Positions 35,047-47,601 of a stretch of 64,000 bases of DNA are shown piece after piece. The first letter of the stretch is position 1. The number at the start of each line of letters is the position of its first letter. The stretch spans positions 28,960,934 to 29,024,933 of the forward strand of contig NC_063151.1 in the NCBI RefSeq assembly GCF_020921035.1, given 5' to 3'. The position numbers and the translations under genes are program-made. The stretch comes from Rhodamnia argentea. Lineage: Eukaryota > Streptophyta > Magnoliopsida > Myrtales > Myrtaceae. The notes beneath the pieces are model-generated. The model had not been told where the DNA came from, did not search any database, and worked only from the letters and a program-made list of their open reading frames with translations.

Positions 35047-36722
35047 AAGGAAAATTTTAAAAAAGCCCCTAAAGTGGAGTTATTTTCTCAAAAAAGGGTC
35101 TAGAGTGGACAATGTCTCAAGCAAGGGCTTCAAGTGACTACTTAATCTCAAATAAGGGCCTAAGAGAGCATATGCATCCCACGTGCCAGTTTTCAAAGGC
35201 ATGATGGGGGCCTTTTCAGATTTTTCTTTTTTTTTTCTCTTGCATCTTCTTGTTCGTTCATTGTTCTTCCTATCACGCCTGCCCAGAAGCACTTTCGATC
35301 CCTGATCTCACTTGACATCATGAAGTTACTGCTGATCCTTATACTGGCATCGTCGACAACCACTCCTCTATCCAACAGCCTCGTCGACACCAGCAGGTTG
35401 AATCGGTCCACCAGGCTCATGTCGTAGAAGTGGAGCGGCGACCACCTCATGCCCAGCGTCATCTCCCCCATTGTCGCCCGCAGTTCCCCACACCCGTCGC
35501 TACAGCAGAGGGCCCCGTCGCCGCAGCCGCCGGTGCTGTAGGCTCCCTTGCTGTGGTTGTCGAAGGCACAGCCCTACCAGGCCTAGATCCTGCTGGACTA
35601 GAGCTCGGGGAGGTCGAGGGGGATTCTCCGCCGGCGTCGAGGCAGAAGCTGCCGTCGCATGGGGTCCGGTGGCCGGTGCCTCCGAGGGTCGCCGGCCAGA
35701 CGGTTTGGTTGCAGTTGTTTACAAGTATGAGTTGTTGCACGGCGTCTGATAGCGTCGGCGGCGAATGACAAAGGAAGTGGATTAACCAAGAGAGTAGAAG
35801 AAGGGTGGAATAAGATGAACTCGGCATGGTTTTTCCAGTAAGAAGGTGGAAGAAGAGAGCAAAATAACAATACTTCAGTTGATCGTTGAAGATGAAAGTT
35901 CCTATCGGCGCTCCGCTACGCCAATTCGCATTTTAAGCTTGAGGCCGAGATATCGTTGAAGAACCCTCTTGGCACCAAAAGGAAGGGCTCCATACTCGGA
36001 ACATATTCAAAATCTGGAACGCTTCTTGCAGCAAGTGTGAAGCTTGAGAGAGCTTTCCCGGTTGTTCTCTTCCATGTCGTATGTACAGTCCACTTTCGGC
36101 AAGGGACCAATGCAACTGATCTTAATCTTGCTGCCCAGGTGTGCAGTTTCGTTTTTCAAGTCAAAGAGAACTCCTTCTCTCTCTTCTTTAAGCAAACGGA
36201 CCTCCGTCCCCATGTTTAACAATAGAGAGGTGTCGAAGTTGAAACGGAAAGTTGGGGAGGCCCCTACTAGGACCTCAAGTGCTTCACTAACTTCCTAAAT
36301 GAGCCAACATAGCTGCAACTCGAAAAAGGGACCAAAACAGAGCACGAAAGCTTAATCTTCAAATCTCTCCCAGTTCTGCCGTCGCCTCTGCTCGGTGGGG
36401 TTGTCAGCCCTCGCCGAGGCGCCGGCGACCGCGCCAACCTTCTCCGACACCCTCACCAATGGTGGGAAGCGGCCACAGGCGGGAGAGGTTGCAACCCTCC
36501 CGCCCGTGTGGGCATTATTTAACTATTAATAATGCCCTTGAGACCAAACCCTTTTTTGAGACTTCATAACCACTTCGGGCCTTTATTTGAAACAAGGCTC
36601 ACCTTAAATCTTTATTTGAAAAAATAAATGCACTTTATGCCCTTATTTGAAATAAGGCTCACCTTATGCCCTTATTTGAGAAAATAAAGGCATTATAGGT
36701 CCTTATTTGAAATTTTCCCTCA
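35047..36722. mobile_element. Foldback (Pack-MULE-like) element carrying gene fragments
   Basis: The left end GGAAAATTTTAAAAAAGCCCC and right end TTATTTGAAATTTTCCC are inverted copies. Both arms (35047-35220 and about 36500-36722) consist of a repeated ~35-bp module with TCAAATAAGGGC and TTATTTTCTC motifs. Imperfect 9-bp direct repeats CACTTTTAA (35040-35048) and CACTTTCAT (36721-36729) fit MULE-type target duplications. The interior, unlike the arms, is GC-rich coding-like DNA: a thaumatin-like fragment (35300-35830, minus) and a second block (35880-36350) whose origin I do not recognise. A small relative without cargo lies at 47602-48053. Confidence 0.65.
35300..35827 (-). pseudogene. Thaumatin-like (PR-5 family) protein fragment, broken
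   Basis: The frame starts with a signal peptide (MPSSSYSTLLLLSWLIHFLC at 35827, cleavage near TLSDA), then LILVNNCNQTVWPATLGGTG, the classic N-terminus of mature thaumatin-like proteins. An indel near the C5 run at about 35618-35622 shifts the frame. In the shifted frame the family sequence continues: LDLPEL, three TAG codons (35600-35598, 35585-35583, 35576-35574), then GCAFDNHSKGAYSTGGCGDG, MTLGMRWSPLHFYDMSLVD and RFNLLV. The stops correspond to positions where the family has Trp or Gln codons, so they are C-to-T or G-to-A changes. Roughly the C-terminal third to half is missing. It sits between the arms of a foldback element and is most likely captured cargo. It cannot encode a functional protein. 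Confidence 0.82.
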
Positions 36723-37608
36723 CTTTCATATTAGTCTAATCTTGCACTAGCTTCTCAATAACACCTCCAAGTATCACTATCTCAACACAAAAACAACCAA
36801 GCCGTTTCTTTACAATATTAACTATTGATATTATTTATTTGGATTTGTGTTATGTCAAGGAAAAAATATGCTACGGGTAGTTGAGAAGTAAATGATTTAA
36901 AAAAATAATAAATTTTAGTAGAGGGCATCGCACCATGCTGAATTAAAAACACAACGTGGTTTTTATTTCTCAACTTGTTATTTGAAATTAGGGCACAACA
37001 TTTTGTTATAAACTTTACTTATAACTATTCAAAAAGATTCTTAAAAACAATTATACTTTGATTGTTTCAGAACTAAAGATTTCGAATGTTGTTTGTTTTT
37101 GTTTCCTAACAAAAGTGAAAGTTTAATTATCCTAGAATTCACACACACAAAAAAGGTTAAAAGTAAAATCCGAGGCGCATATCCTATTCCAGTACAGAAA
37201 TGCTTCCATCGTAATCATAATTACTTTTAAACAAAAAGTAAAATCATTTTTCCAGAGATAGAGAATTAAAAACATTTTAGGTCGTGTTAATCTAAATAAA
37301 CCAGGTTCACATCATTTTTGGACCTTTATTTCTGGATAGACTTTTTCCCCTACATTCATGGCGAGTCCAAAAATTGCCAAGTGGTGGCTAAAGTCCAACC
37401 GACAAAAATTACCTAAAAAAGACCAAAAAAAATCCGACACTAATAAATGAAATAATATTCGACCAAAATAAATAAATAAATGAAATAATAAATATTAAAT
37501 CCATATTTAATTCCCTGAAATTTCATGCCTGGCGGAGAAAAAGACAAGCCTCGTCAAAATAGACAGCTACATCAAAAACCTTCTCTTCCCCCCGCCCCAA
37601 CCCGCTCT

Positions 37609-37650
<42 letters not shown>

Positions 37651-37654
37651 GCCA
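36723..37654. other. Upstream region of tryptophan synthase beta gene
   Basis: AT-rich spacer without a recognisable gene. A (CT)n tract at 37612-37648 lies just before the ATG and is probably in the 5' leader of the downstream gene. Confidence 0.5.
37612..37648. repeat. (CT)n tract in the leader of TSB
   Basis: The CT run ends 6 bp before the tryptophan synthase start codon. CT-rich leaders are common in plant genes. Confidence 0.9.
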
Positions 37655-40600
37655 ATGGCCGCCTCCATTAAAGCTCCTCCTTCATCCTCCTCCCGCATAT
37701 TCCCAACCCTCCCCCGGCCCCAGCCACTATCCCCCTTCAAGCCCGCGAGATTTACAGCCAGCCCGTCTCCGACCCGCCAGCTCCGATCCACCATTTCCTG
37801 CACTCTCGTCCGAGACTCCGCCGTTCGAATGGACGCGCCCGCCCAATCGCGGAGGCCCGACTCGTTCGGCCGGTTCGGGAGCTTCGGCGGGAAATATGTC
37901 CCCGAAACCCTAATGCACGCGCTGTCCCAGCTCGAGTCCGCGTTCCATGCGCTTGCTGGGGATGATGATTTCCAGGTTCTGTGGAGTTTTCTTGTTTTCT
38001 CTTCTTCCGCGAAACGGTTTTGTTTTGTTGCTTGTAAATGAAGTTGTTGGCATCTATAAAAAAGAAGAAGAAGAAGAAAAGTTGAAGTTGTTGACACCGT
38101 TTTTAGCGTTCTTGTTTGTGTTTTTGACTTGTCGCTATATTGGTTATTCGATTTGAATTGATGCAATGGTGTAGCCGCTGATTGATGTATGCATTAAGGA
38201 AGTTCAATGTAAAGTAAAACATATTCGAAAACGGGTTTTTCACTGGATGATGGAGATGTTTAAGCTCTTGAAATGATTGGTGGAGGTTTTTCTTTGACAT
38301 TTTCTTGCATACATAGAGTAGATTGGTAGATTAGTTGTAATCATGTACCATGGATGTCTTTCAATCCATCATTCTTTTCCGCATGGGCATTGCTCTGTCA
38401 ATCATTTGACAGCAGTTTAGCGGGTTCGTTGACATCTTTAGCTCATTTATTTTCTTGGGTTTCCAGCTTTCTGTCATCATGAGTTTGTGAGTATTGTTGT
38501 TTTGGTATTTCGGAGTCCTTCCTGAGATGAATATGCGTTTGTTGCAGAAAGAGTTAGATGGGATTTTGAAAGATTATGTTGGTAGGGAGAGTCCTCTCTA
38601 CTTTGCAGAGCGGCTCACGGAGCATTACAAGCGCCCAAATGGTGAAGGTCCGCACATATACCTCAAGAGGGAAGATCTCAACCATACCGGAGCTCACAAA
38701 ATCAACAATGCTGTTGCTCAGGCTTTGCTTGCAAAGCGACTGGGCAAAAATCGGATAATTGCTGAAACTGGAGCTGGTCAACATGGAGTTGCAACTGCTA
38801 CAGTTTGCGCCCGCTTTGGGTTGCAGTGCATTATATATATGGGTGCCCAAGACATGGAGAGGCAAGCACTTAATGTTTTCAGAATGCGTCTTCTTGGAGC
38901 TGAGGTGCGCTCTGTGTATTTTCCCTTGTGCTATATTGGACCCCCATGAATTTATCGTATGATGGTGATGGTGGTCTGACTGTGTGATTATTGCAATCTG
39001 TGTTTGCTTCAAATTGTCGTGTTGCAAGAATATTGCAGGCCTGTGGCCTTTTACCTTTGTCCGAATCCTGTTAGTTTTAATTTTAATACTCCTGTGCATG
39101 AGCTTTCAACATGATGATTAATACATGAGTTGTTCTTTGGAATCCGAGATCCAACTCATATAAGGTGAGCAGTTAGTCTGTTAATCAAATTCATATTGAG
39201 GTAAACACTGTGATGGAAGGAACCTTGATGTAATAATTCAGATGTCATGAAAACTCTTATTATTAATCAGAGCTGGCGATTAGAGGTGGCTATCAACAAA
39301 TCAAGTGTGAAAGGATTTGCTGGATGCTGCAAAATCATCTATTTTCTGTATCTGCCCTATTTCTGGCGGCAGGCTTCCTTCTAGCTGCTGCCATTCTCCG
39401 TTCTGCCCCTTAAGATATCGCTTTTCTTATTCTACTACTTAAAGCTACTTTTTCTTGCTAATTGTGTTTGGGCTTGGAGCCTTGGACAGTACTTGACTAT
39501 AGGCTTCGTGCACTGTACACTATATTTGGTGGCTATTGCTTTATTAGGAGTTGGTGAAAGCTTAGCTCTGCCTGCCGGTGTTTAACATATCTTTTTATGA
39601 GTTGTCAAGATTTGAATGGATGTCCATTCTGCGATGCTCCCTTCAATCAACAGTCATCTCCTCTTTCATTGCATCTGTTGAACTCATAATGTATATGTTA
39701 TCATATGCAGGTAAGACCAGTGCATTCTGGAACAGCAACATTGAAGGATGCTACATCCGAGGCTATAAGGGACTGGGTGACAAATGTGGAAACAACCCAT
39801 TACATTTTGGGTTCTGTTGCTGGGCCTCATCCATACCCGGTGATGGTCAGGGAGTTCCATGCAGTGATTGGTAAGGAAACTCGGAGACAAGCTTTTGAAA
39901 AATGGGGTGGAAAACCAGAAGTGCTTGTTGCCTGTGTGGGGGGAGGATCAAATGCCATGGGACTCTTCCATGAATTTGTTGATGATAAGGAAGTTCGGTT
40001 GATTGGCGTGGAGGCCGCAGGTTTCGGCTTGGATAGTGGTAAACATGCTGCCACTTTAACAAAAGGTGAGGTTGGTGTGTTGCATGGAGCCATGAGCTAC
40101 TTGTTACAAGATGAAGATGGGCAAATAGTTGAACCCCACTCAATTAGCGCAGGGTAAGTAACATCCTTCCTTTCCCTTTGAACTGTCTATAGTTTCCCTC
40201 CGATGACACTCTTTCTTTGACATCCTATAAAGCTTGGACTACCCTGGAGTTGGACCTGAGCATAGTTTTCTGAAAGATATTGGACGTGCTGAATACTATA
40301 GTTGTACTGATGAAGAGGCAATGGAAGGTGAGATCGATCTCTCTCTCTCTCAGGTCCGCACACACCGATTTGTCGCTTTTTTTCGTGTGCTTATGGAAGA
40401 GTACTTCTGTACTTTGAGGTGAGAAAATCCGTGGTTATTGGGTAAAGTGTGATCCGACGAGTTTTGATATATTCTCCTCTTGTTTCCCTGTATGAGGCAG
40501 CTTTTAAAAGATTATCACGGCTGGAGGGCATAATCCCAGCCCTGGAAACATCCCATGCACTGGCTTTTTTGGAGAAGCTGTGCCCCACTCTCCCCGACGG

Positions 40601-40676
40601 AGCTAAGGTCGTCCTAAACTGCAGTGGCAGAGGGGACAAGGACGTTCAAACCGCCATCAAATACTTGCAGGTTTAG
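37655..40676 (+). CDS. TSB: Tryptophan synthase beta chain, chloroplastic (463 aa)
   Basis: Five exons: 37655-37975, 38548-38904, 39711-40153, 40233-40327, 40501-40676; 1392 nt in frame, stop TAG at 40674-40676. The enzyme condenses indole with L-serine to give L-tryptophan in the plastid stroma, using pyridoxal phosphate and working with the alpha chain. Residues 1 to ~58 are Ser/Pro/Arg-rich, a chloroplast transit peptide. The mature part begins near [20 protein letters not shown]. The Schiff-base lysine is K158 in [10 protein letters not shown]. The cofactor phosphate loop GGGSNA is at 303-308. ETGAGQHG (catalytic glutamate), [21 protein letters not shown] and [16 protein letters not shown] are all present. 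The length is normal for the plant enzyme (about 470 aa) and no key residue is missing. The gene converges with the SGP gene downstream. Confidence 0.96.
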
Positions 40677-41495
40677 GCTTGCGATGACATCTCATGTATG
40701 TGCCATCTTCTGTTTCATATTCAGTGGAGGGTTTTACTTTCGGATTCTTAAATTCCTTTCAACAGCTTTAAAGAACAGATTTTGACAGTGTCCGTATTGC
40801 CCATGTCAGACTAGCTAATAATCTATGATCTGCTCTTTTTTGTATTCCAATGCATGTCTTGTATTATATGACATCAGATCTGAATATAGTTCTATTTTCG
40901 ATTTGCATTCAATTCAATGATCCGTGCTATCCGTTGTTCCCTTTTCCATTTAAACGCAACGCGCGACCTTTTTCATTCTTTGTTCTTTTCATAACCAATT
41001 GATTACTCCTAATTCTCGGAGAAGAGAACAGTGCCAAAACATGCTTTATCATATCATCCCTCTTACACAATCTTTGCTAGGAACGCCAAGGTATGAAATG
41101 TGCGAAACCGGATTATGTGGATTAAGGATTGATTATAAGAGAGAAAAGGGAAATATCATATACTATGCTCAGGTTTTTGATTATGTAAAGCTCGATCTTC
41201 TGTAGGGTGTTGCATAAGCTTTAGCCTTCACAGAATGACACGTTATTTATCTTATATATCTCAACAAATCAGCGAGTTCAAGAGAAGCCATGAGGGGATC
41301 AAACATGCCCAACCTTTTTCTTAAATTTTGATTTCTGAAACTCAAGGATATAACAACAACAAAAAATGAACTAAGGGGAATTAGGTAAGAAAACAGAAAC
41401 TTATTGACTCTCTCTCCTCGTTTTCTTCTCTCGTGTTTTCCTCGTAACTGCTGAACTATGTACAAAATGGGCTTTTGTCTGGGAATGGCAGACGT
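40677..41495. other. Spacer between convergent genes TSB and SGP
   Basis: This holds the 3' flanks of both genes. I see no additional gene or repeat. Confidence 0.5.
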
Positions 41496-43693
41496 TTAGA
41501 AGTCGATGATGGGTTCACCAATGGTCAAGTTCCTCTCAGGCGTCCATGGCAAGTTAAAGAGCTTGGCCATTATGAACTTGAATACCTTGTTGACGTTGAT
41601 GTTGTGGGTCGCGCTCGAGAAGAAAAGGGTCGCCTTCATCGCCTTTGCATATGCCCTTGCCTGCGTTTGAATGCAAATTCAAATCTCTCAAATTGCACCC
41701 ACGTATGAATATTAATTTAAAGTAAACGTTTTGATTAAATAAAAATAAAGAAGCTTCTTCATGAATTAATAAAGGATGTAATTCAACTTTAGTACAAAGC
41801 GTGTATCCCTGTGCTTATGCTTTACGCGTAGGGAGGTCACACTCAAACGTCCAAAGCGTTGGAAACGTTTGACAGAGGGAAGACTTCTCAAGTGAGTCTT
41901 TCTCCGCTGTCTTCTCAGACATTCTTGTTGACAAAGCTGTCTGTAATTACCTGGGTTATGATTGTCCACTGTAAATCTGGAGGAAGCCTGACGAAATCAT
42001 CGAACTTGGTCCCGATTAATACGGGAATGGCTGTCTGCAGACAAGTAAGATAAACATGATCAAATGCCCTTGTCCTCCACAAAACTGCACACTTTGATCT
42101 TTCAATGTTTCAAGACTTGGTTTTCATAAACAGATGGCGGAAAGCAAGGCGCAAAAAGGGTGTCATCATTATCAATTTTCATCATCAATTCAGGGGTAAT
42201 TTTGTCAAAGAAAGCTCCTCCAGTTTGATGAGAAGCATTTCAGAGCAGTGCATACTTTTACACATGGAGAAACTTGACATTATGATTCATGACACTCCGA
42301 TTTTTTCCAACCTCACATCAGTGAGCATTTCCAGTAGCAAAGTGCCAAACGCAAGAACATCTGCATCATCATTACACTTGATTATCCGACATTAGGATCG
42401 ATCAATTGGTCGGTGATCAATGGTTAATCTCGTCACCAATGATTGCATCCCCACAAAACTCTTATCTCCGATATGGAAAACTCGTTTGATGGCAAATTGG
42501 TTAATCTGATGATGATGAAGAGAGGTAATAATGCCAAGCAGAGGAAACTGCATTTCGTACCTGATTCCACTTTCTTGCTTGACTATACCACCCAACAACA
42601 CTGCAAAAAAAAAAATCCGCACCACAAGACACGCAACCCTTCAGAAACCTTTCTGGGAAATCGTTAACAGCAAAATGGAAGTAATTAACCGGTAAGATTC
42701 TTCCGGAAGAAGATTAGAGACGATCATATGTGCAGACCTGTTTAAGGTACACCTACTAGTAAGGTCAAACATGAACAAAATTGCCACTGCATCTTTACAA
42801 GCTATAGGCAGATGATCAACCGAGCTGTTGTCACCTGCAATTAGAAGCAGAAATCCCCATCACAAGCAGAAAACAGAGAATCGGGTACTTAACCCCAAAA
42901 AGAATCACTGAAACTCTGCAATCATTTCTCCAAGTTTATCCCACCAAGAAAGGAAGAAATTGTTTAAAGTTACCTGCTACATCCCAAATACTAAATGAAA
43001 TTCTGGCTCCTTGAACAAACATCGTTTTGTCCATCAAGTTCAACCCTGTCATTTGCAGGCTGCACTTTTCCTGCTCATCTCCCACATATTTAATCTGCAA
43101 AGAAGAAATTGCAGAACTTTGCATTAGTATTCATTGCATATTCTGAGCAAATATATGAGAAAAGCAGTATCATCCAATAGAGGAGTAGCTACTGAAAACA
43201 AGGAAGGAGAAGGACTAACAAGATTCAAGAAGATAAGAAGAAGTTTACTTTCTGATGAAATTGAAGAAAAGAAAAAGGAAAAATCGAATTTTTATACTCT
43301 TCTTGGAAGCAGAGAAAGAAAAGGACCACTTCTGGTGAATAGCAAGAACGCCATCTTACTGACCACGAAACTCGTTTTCCCAATCTGGCAATCACCCAGC
43401 AAACTGATCTTCAAGGAAACCAAATCCGAATCCATCTCGTGCTCCCCGCATGCCGTCGCCGGCCCTTCCAGCGTCTCCATGCCCGAAAGAGAATTGGCCC
43501 GGCGGGGCAGGCGCCGGTACCGGGCCCCCGCCATCCGCCCCGTGGAGCAAACGAGGATCCTCTCCCAGACGAACCGGAAGAAGTCCCGGAAAACCGAGAC
43601 CCGCTCGGCGATCCTCCACCGTATGTTGACGCGGGCGATCCTCCGGCAGAGCTGCGTCATCTTCCCGGTGGCTTCATGAATAAGTTCGGCCAT
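41496..43693 (-). CDS. SGP1: Septum-promoting GTPase-like small G protein, SGP1/SGP2 type (278 aa)
   Basis: Six exons on the minus strand: 43693-43364, 43094-42974, 42834-42738, 42600-42561, 42034-41951, 41660-41496; 837 nt in frame. Exon 1 uses donor GTG|GTCAGT, which keeps the P-loop region in phase (SFV|IKYVGDEQE). The start could be M1 (MAELIHEATG) or M12 (MTQLCRRIA, where remembered relatives begin). A basic N-terminal extension of ~95 residues precedes the GTPase fold. Motifs: P-loop GDCQIGKTS (100-108), switch II WDVAGD (147-152; DVAG instead of DTAG), and G4 as GTKFD (204-208) instead of NKxD. The C-terminus EPIIDF has no prenylation cysteine. The family resembles yeast Spg1/Tem1 of the septation network and has been linked to a MAP4K in plants; the exact role in this species is inferred. 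The gene number (1 or 2) is not certain. Confidence 0.9.
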
Positions 43694-43760
43694 GGAGGTG
43701 GGAGGTGGCCACGAACTTTCTCATCAGTGTTCGGTCTTCTTTGCGTGTTTAGGACTTTCA

Positions 43761-43769
43761 GTATATATG
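43761..43769 (-). promoter_or_regulatory. TATA box of the SGP gene
   Basis: On the minus strand CATATATAC lies about 70 bp upstream of M1, leaving room for a short 5' leader. Confidence 0.45.
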
Positions 43770-44888
43770 TGTGGGCTAGCTAGAAGAGAGGGGAGGTCAC
43801 ATACTGCGTTATAGATAACGCACGGAGACGGTTGACCGGTATGTTCATGGGGGAGGACAGAATAGTCCAGGCTGCCGGCTTCTTGGGTTCGACGAAGTCA
43901 GTGGGGGCATTTCGGTCAATCTCGATGGACGATGGGGTCTCTAACGAAGCTTTTCATAAAAGTGGCAGATGCCAAATCAATTTTGGTCATCTGGCAAACA
44001 GGGGTTAGTTTTGGAAGTTGGGCTCTGCTTTTCTTTCTTCTTCTTCCCTTTTTTTTTTTTGTTTGCTGGTTTTGCTGCTTTTCTTTCTTTCTTTTTTTCC
44101 TCCTTTCTTAAAGAGATGGAAACTTTGTCGACATTAACACAGAGCACAAGCATCTTGTGATGCGTTTTGAATACATGAGATTGGAGAGTGTGAGTTTCTT
44201 TAATGAGCAAGAACTCCCAGATGGGGTCGCCCAAGAAAAGCTGCGAATCGGAAGCATATTCTCCATGTACAAAAAATTAAGCTATCAATAGATATTTGAA
44301 TCATGACATAGTTGAGTTGGAATAGTATCGTCTTTCACTTAAAAATGACTTAAAAAATCTTATTTCGATGCATGCAAATCGAACAATTTTCGGGCATCTA
44401 TCAAAATCACTTGGTCGAAGACTCCAGACTCCAGAGAGTCATTTTCGGAAATTTTTTGTTGTATTTTTGGGGTTTTATCTACGGTGAACTTCGATTTTTG
44501 TTTAGTTTGCTGAACACGTAGAGAACAAAGACTCCAGTGGGAGAGTCAACCCAACTTTTCCAAGGGGCTATGGATTTTGGAATGTAGAATGGAGTTCAAC
44601 TCCGAATGCTAGATTTTTCATAATGGTCTTCTTCTTGCTTGTAAACTGATATAAGTATATTTCCGTGTATTAGGTTCAATTAATTGAGACGATAAAGAAT
44701 TGTCATGTCCGGGAAATTAAAGGTCATCTGTTCGAATTCCGTCACGTGCATGCAAACTGTGTTAGATCAAGGCCATCCGTTCATATCAAAAGCCGGAGCT
44801 TAATCGATTCACGTAATTTGTAAGGTATTTCGTGAGTTTTTGAGGAATTAGTTGTTGGCGACCGTAAATAATAATAATAATAATAATA

Positions 44889-44920
<32 letters not shown>

Positions 44921-47601
44921 GTTCTTTGGGAAGACAAAAGTTTAAGGTCGATCCCTCCTGATCACCTGACACCGCAAAAGGGTCAGGGAACAAGATGGTG
45001 TTTTTTGATTGGTGGATCCAGATCAAGGTGCATTTTATGTAAATAAGGGCAAAAAAAAATAAAATAGAAAAAGCCTAAAAGAAAAAAGAGAGAGGGTATG
45101 TCAGATAAATCCCATTTCTTTTACCAGAAGAAAAGTAGACCGGAAAAGTACAAAACCAGAGACATGATCAAAGTATCAGGTTCATCTCTGGTAGTTGGCA
45201 CTAAATCTTCCCTTTCAATCAACTGTTAGTTTCATGGCATGGGTTGCTTGAGAGGCTAGGGCTGCTGTGTCATTTATGTTCAGCATGGTATGGCAGGGAT
45301 AAGGGCTGACTCAACAGTTCCTTCTGAGATCAAGCTCAAAAGAAGACTATAATTCCTTCCCACCTACTCTAAAAAATACAGATCTCTCTCTCTCTCTCTA
45401 CCCTGTATTACATTTTTAGTAGTTAACCACTAAAGTTTAACAAAATTATTTAAATTCGCATCATATGTTCCCAGTCGAAGAATAGCATCTCTTGTTATGT
45501 GATCGTACGCAGCTCGTCGACAAATTTTCGTTTCGTACTCTCGAAGATTGTCTCGAGAGAATGCATGAAGGTATCAAGCATATTCCACTTCTTCGCTCGA
45601 TGCTTGAACCACTTATACTCAGAGAAAAAGGATCTGTCCATAGCATCCGGCTCACTTAATCAAGCTACGCATCGATCTTGGATTCTTGATGCGGATTTCG
45701 ACAGTATTTCTTGAAGCAAATGCTGAGTTCCGTGGACTAATCAGAAAATCGGAAGAAAGTCGCCAACCGGTTTTCAGCGAAAGTAGAAATACAACATGGA
45801 AACGAAGTGATTGTTGTGAGAGCAATTCAATTAAATTTAGGGTTTGAAAAGAATTACAGATCACCAAGTACAACAAACTCCAAATGCCGAGGGGCAAACC
45901 GTAAATAACTTATCCTCGATTAAAAATCTCTTTGCCCCTTTTATCCTCGGCAAAATGCACCGTCCATGATTAAAATAGTCCCCAAGAAACTCTTAATCAA
46001 TATACTTCCAAATGTCACTGAAGGTTCCCACACCAACTCGAAAGCAGCGCCTGCTAATCTCATACCTCACAATTAAAGGGAGAAGCCATTTGCATGCCTG
46101 CCTGACACGATGTTCCCTCTGGGTCCACATATATTTTTAATTTCTTGATTTCCAAAACTTAGAGGATCAAATTACACTAATCAATCACTTAAGAGGGAAA
46201 GAGGAAAATTTAGGTCAAACACCTCGGTTTCACCTGCAACCACATATAAAAATTGTCGAGAGCAACGTTACTAGCGCCAAACATGATGACATATCGAACT
46301 CGAATGTTGACCAGGCCCGCATGATTTAATGTTCAATAGAAACTCATGATATTAGCATCTCCATACTCGATTCCTTCATCTTAATAAAGAAATTAAAAAC
46401 ATAGAGCAATTTACGCGATTAAAGAAGAGAGAAGAAAAAAAAGTCGTGGCTTCCAACCTCTTATCAATTGGGTGGAGAGGCTTCTCTAGGGCGGTCCAAG
46501 ATTAGAACGTACGACCTAAAATTTATACCCACACCTAACTTCTTTTAAATATTCATGCCACAATTCGTTGTGTATAGGAAAAATGGGGTAAGGAATAACA
46601 TAAGCTTATATGAAATTCCTTTGGCAACAAGCTGCAATGATTCGAGAATCCAGTACAATCCCATCAGCTGGTCATATCATTTGAACATACACTTCCATTG
46701 TTCTAACATTAGGAGAATCATCAATCAGTGGTCTTGATCAGGCAATGAAAATGACATGATTAGGTGTGGTTGCTTCTGGTTGAATTATCCTCGACCCGGT
46801 TCTGATGTCGAACCACGTGCGGACACATCAAGAGCGAACCAGAAGCCTTTCCATTTCAATCATGGTGGTGGCCAATTCACACACTCAAGTTGAAGGAGTG
46901 CCTCTTGGTCTTTTGCAATTCGAGCTCCCAAGCCAAGTGTAGTCGCTCGTTCATCCGTTTAATCATGCTGAAAAGGACACCAATTTGCATTCTTTACTCT
47001 GTCCTTGAGATCAATCGTATCAATAGAGGACATTTTTTTCTGCAAAAAATTGAATGATTATAAAAAATATTTTTTTAAAAAAACAATCATATGTATCCCT
47101 TACAAAAGCGAACAAACGAAAAATAAATAAAAATTCATCGTCTACGAAAATATTTGGACACGAATTTATGTCAATTATGAAATGTTTTTCATCGGCTAAT
47201 TATTTCAAACGATATAAGCAATCATTCTATTAAAATATATATCTTTCAAACTATTCGCTTTTTTTTCACGTACCGAACGAAGCTTTAATTTTGCTAAATT
47301 TGATTTTTCATGTACCATTTTTTGGGGCATAAGCACAGAGACAAACGTATACAAACGCGCGCGCGCGCAAAAGTAGTTGCAACTTGGGAGAAAATCCTAG
47401 TACGGAGAGACCCTTGAAAGGGATGACGGAGAGGAGAGATTGCCTCCATCAAGCAAGTTATTGTCTCACAAGATCAAGAGAGGTTGGGCCATGATGAGTG
47501 TGACTATTAGGATAACAATCATATGCTCATCTAACAAATGGTCTAAATCGAATCCGCGGATGACTTGGGCTCCACCCAAATAAACAAATCAATATATATG
47601 A
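43770..47601. other. Gene-poor spacer
   Basis: No gene or family motif is recognised on either strand. Low-complexity tracts are present: T-rich at about 44030-44110, the AAT/ATT palindrome at 44867-44920, and TC at about 45381-45400. The short open frames do not resemble known proteins. Confidence 0.5.
44867..44920. repeat. (AAT)n(ATT)n palindromic microsatellite
   Basis: A run of AAT repeats switches to ATT repeats, so the two halves are self-complementary and could form a perfect hairpin. Confidence 0.95.

Noticed and set aside
35430..35768. Plus-strand open frames of 90-112 codons
   Set aside because: They are antisense to the thaumatin-like fragment, and their Arg/Pro-rich composition is what the reverse of that GC-rich sequence gives.
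43439..43783. GC-rich plus-strand open frames over the first SGP exon
   Set aside because: They are the antisense and other-frame shadows of exon 43693-43364, whose minus-strand translation has clear family motifs.
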